A stretch of 64,000 nucleotides of DNA from a bacterium (GTDB lineage Bacteria > CLD3 > SB21), in assembly GCA_013360215.1 (NCBI GenBank), contig JABWCP010000015.1, forward strand, positions 1 to 64,000. The letters are read 5' to 3'. Under the pieces are notes generated by a model. The model was given only the letters and a program-made list of their open reading frames with translations. It did not search any database and was not told where the DNA came from. The position numbers were made by a program, and so were the translations under genes. Of this stretch, positions 63,553 to 64,000 are shown one piece after another. The first letter of the stretch is position 1; the number at the start of each line of letters is the position of its first letter.

Positions 63553-64000
63553 TTATTGGATTCCGTTATTTTTTATTCTTTGCAAAGCCTCTTTAGCGGC
63601 TTGCTGTTCTGCTTCTTTTTTGGATAACCCTCTGCCGCATCCTAGTATGGTATCTTTAACGGCTACTTGGATGGTAAACTCTTTTTGATGTTCGGGCCCT
63701 GTTTCGCTGACGACGATATACTGCGGAATACCGAGATCTTTGCCTTGGGTATATTCCAGTAAATCGCCCTTAAAATTGGAATTCATTTCGCTCTGCAAAA
63801 TACGCTCGGTATCGCAAAGCAGCGTATCCAAAACAAATTTACGCGCCGTATGATACCCGTGGTCCAGATAAACCGCTGCGATGAGCGCTTCAAAAACATC
63901 CGATAATATAGATGAACGCGAACGACCACCCGAGCGCTCTTCACCATCGCTCATCACTATAAACTGACCCAGTCCCAAGGCTTCGGCTTTATGCGCTAAC
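63553..64000 (-). CDS. rnc: Ribonuclease III, N-terminal part outside the window
   Basis: The frame is open to the right edge; 148 codons including the stop are visible. The end of the catalytic domain is present (LAHKAEALGLGQFI, SDGEERSGGR, SDVFEALIAAVYLDHGY with the acidic residues of the active site), followed by the double-stranded RNA-binding domain (NFKGDLLEYTQGKDLGIPQY, KEFTIQVAVK, GLSKKEAEQQAAKEALQRI). Cuts double-stranded RNA in rRNA and mRNA processing. The first about 90 residues, including the ERLEFLGD signature, are beyond the window. Confidence 0.95.
   Translation of the reverse strand, partial: LAHKAEALGLGQFIVMSDGEERSGGRSRSSILSDVFEALIAAVYLDHGYHTARKFVLDTLLCDTERILQSEMNSNFKGDLLEYTQGKDLGIPQYIVVSETGPEHQKEFTIQVAVKDTILGCGRGLSKKEAEQQAAKEALQRIKNNGIQ

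Overview
The window is 64 kb of bacterial chromosome and every supported gene is on the minus strand, so transcription runs from high to low coordinates. The best clue to the host is the large secreted protein at 17.1-21.4 kb. It ends in a NYPNPFNP-type C-terminal sorting domain, which is typical of type IX-like secretion in the Bacteroidota/Ignavibacteria/Calditrichota/KSB1 (FCB) part of the tree. A two-component-propeller sensor and many TTG/GTG starts fit this. The sequence does not allow a species call. I see no rRNA, tRNA, CRISPR array, transposase or integrase.

Layout in transcription order (right to left). (1) 63.5-64.0 kb: start of the ribonuclease III gene, cut by the window edge. 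(2) 44.1-63.5 kb: sugar-nucleotide and assembly genes of moderate GC. They are ugd, a UDP-N-acetylglucosamine-to-diacetamido-uronic-acid set (dehydrogenase, 2-epimerase, oxidoreductase, acetyltransferase, aminotransferase), a Wza-like SLBB exporter, the CDP-3,6-dideoxyhexose set rfbF/rfbG/rfbH with an SDR, an FkbM methyltransferase, a transketolase split into two genes, a Wzx-type flippase, a GT2 glycosyltransferase and an asparagine-synthase-like amidotransferase. (3) 43.4-44.1 kb: a 734-base AT-rich stretch without genes. (4) 17.1-43.4 kb: a visibly AT-richer block with Wzz, gmd/fcl, a 4-epimerase, a cupin/perosamine-synthase-like aminotransferase/methyltransferase trio, a MurJ-family flippase, Wzy, six GT-B glycosyltransferases, an acyltransferase, a second asparagine synthase, an RfbD-like reductase and the large secreted protein. 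(5) 13.9-17.0 kb: the initiating polyprenyl-phosphate sugar transferase and a Wzi-like outer-membrane protein. (6) 1-13.9 kb: mostly housekeeping genes. They are arginase, a membrane-anchored GH2-fold protein, pyrE, a YycJ-type metallo-hydrolase, an alpha-helical repeat protein, a 3-methyladenine glycosylase, valS with a clear terminator, a homocysteine methyltransferase and a propeller sensor protein running off the left edge.

Together, regions 2-5 encode a Wzx/Wzy-type surface polysaccharide (O-antigen or capsule). A polyprenyl-phosphate sugar is made, seven glycosyltransferases extend the unit, a flippase moves it, Wzy polymerises under Wzz control, and Wza/Wzi-like proteins act at the outer membrane. 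Predicted precursors are UDP-glucuronate, a UDP-diacetamido-uronate, a CDP-3,6-dideoxy sugar (possibly two-carbon branched by the split transketolase), GDP-fucose and perhaps GDP-perosamine. Uronic acids are probably amidated by the two asparagine-synthase homologues.

The two observations I find most novel are these. The GH2-fold protein at 10.3-13.0 kb has apparently lost both catalytic glutamates and is fused to about six membrane helices. The split transketolase sits inside a CDP-4-keto-3,6-dideoxyhexose operon.
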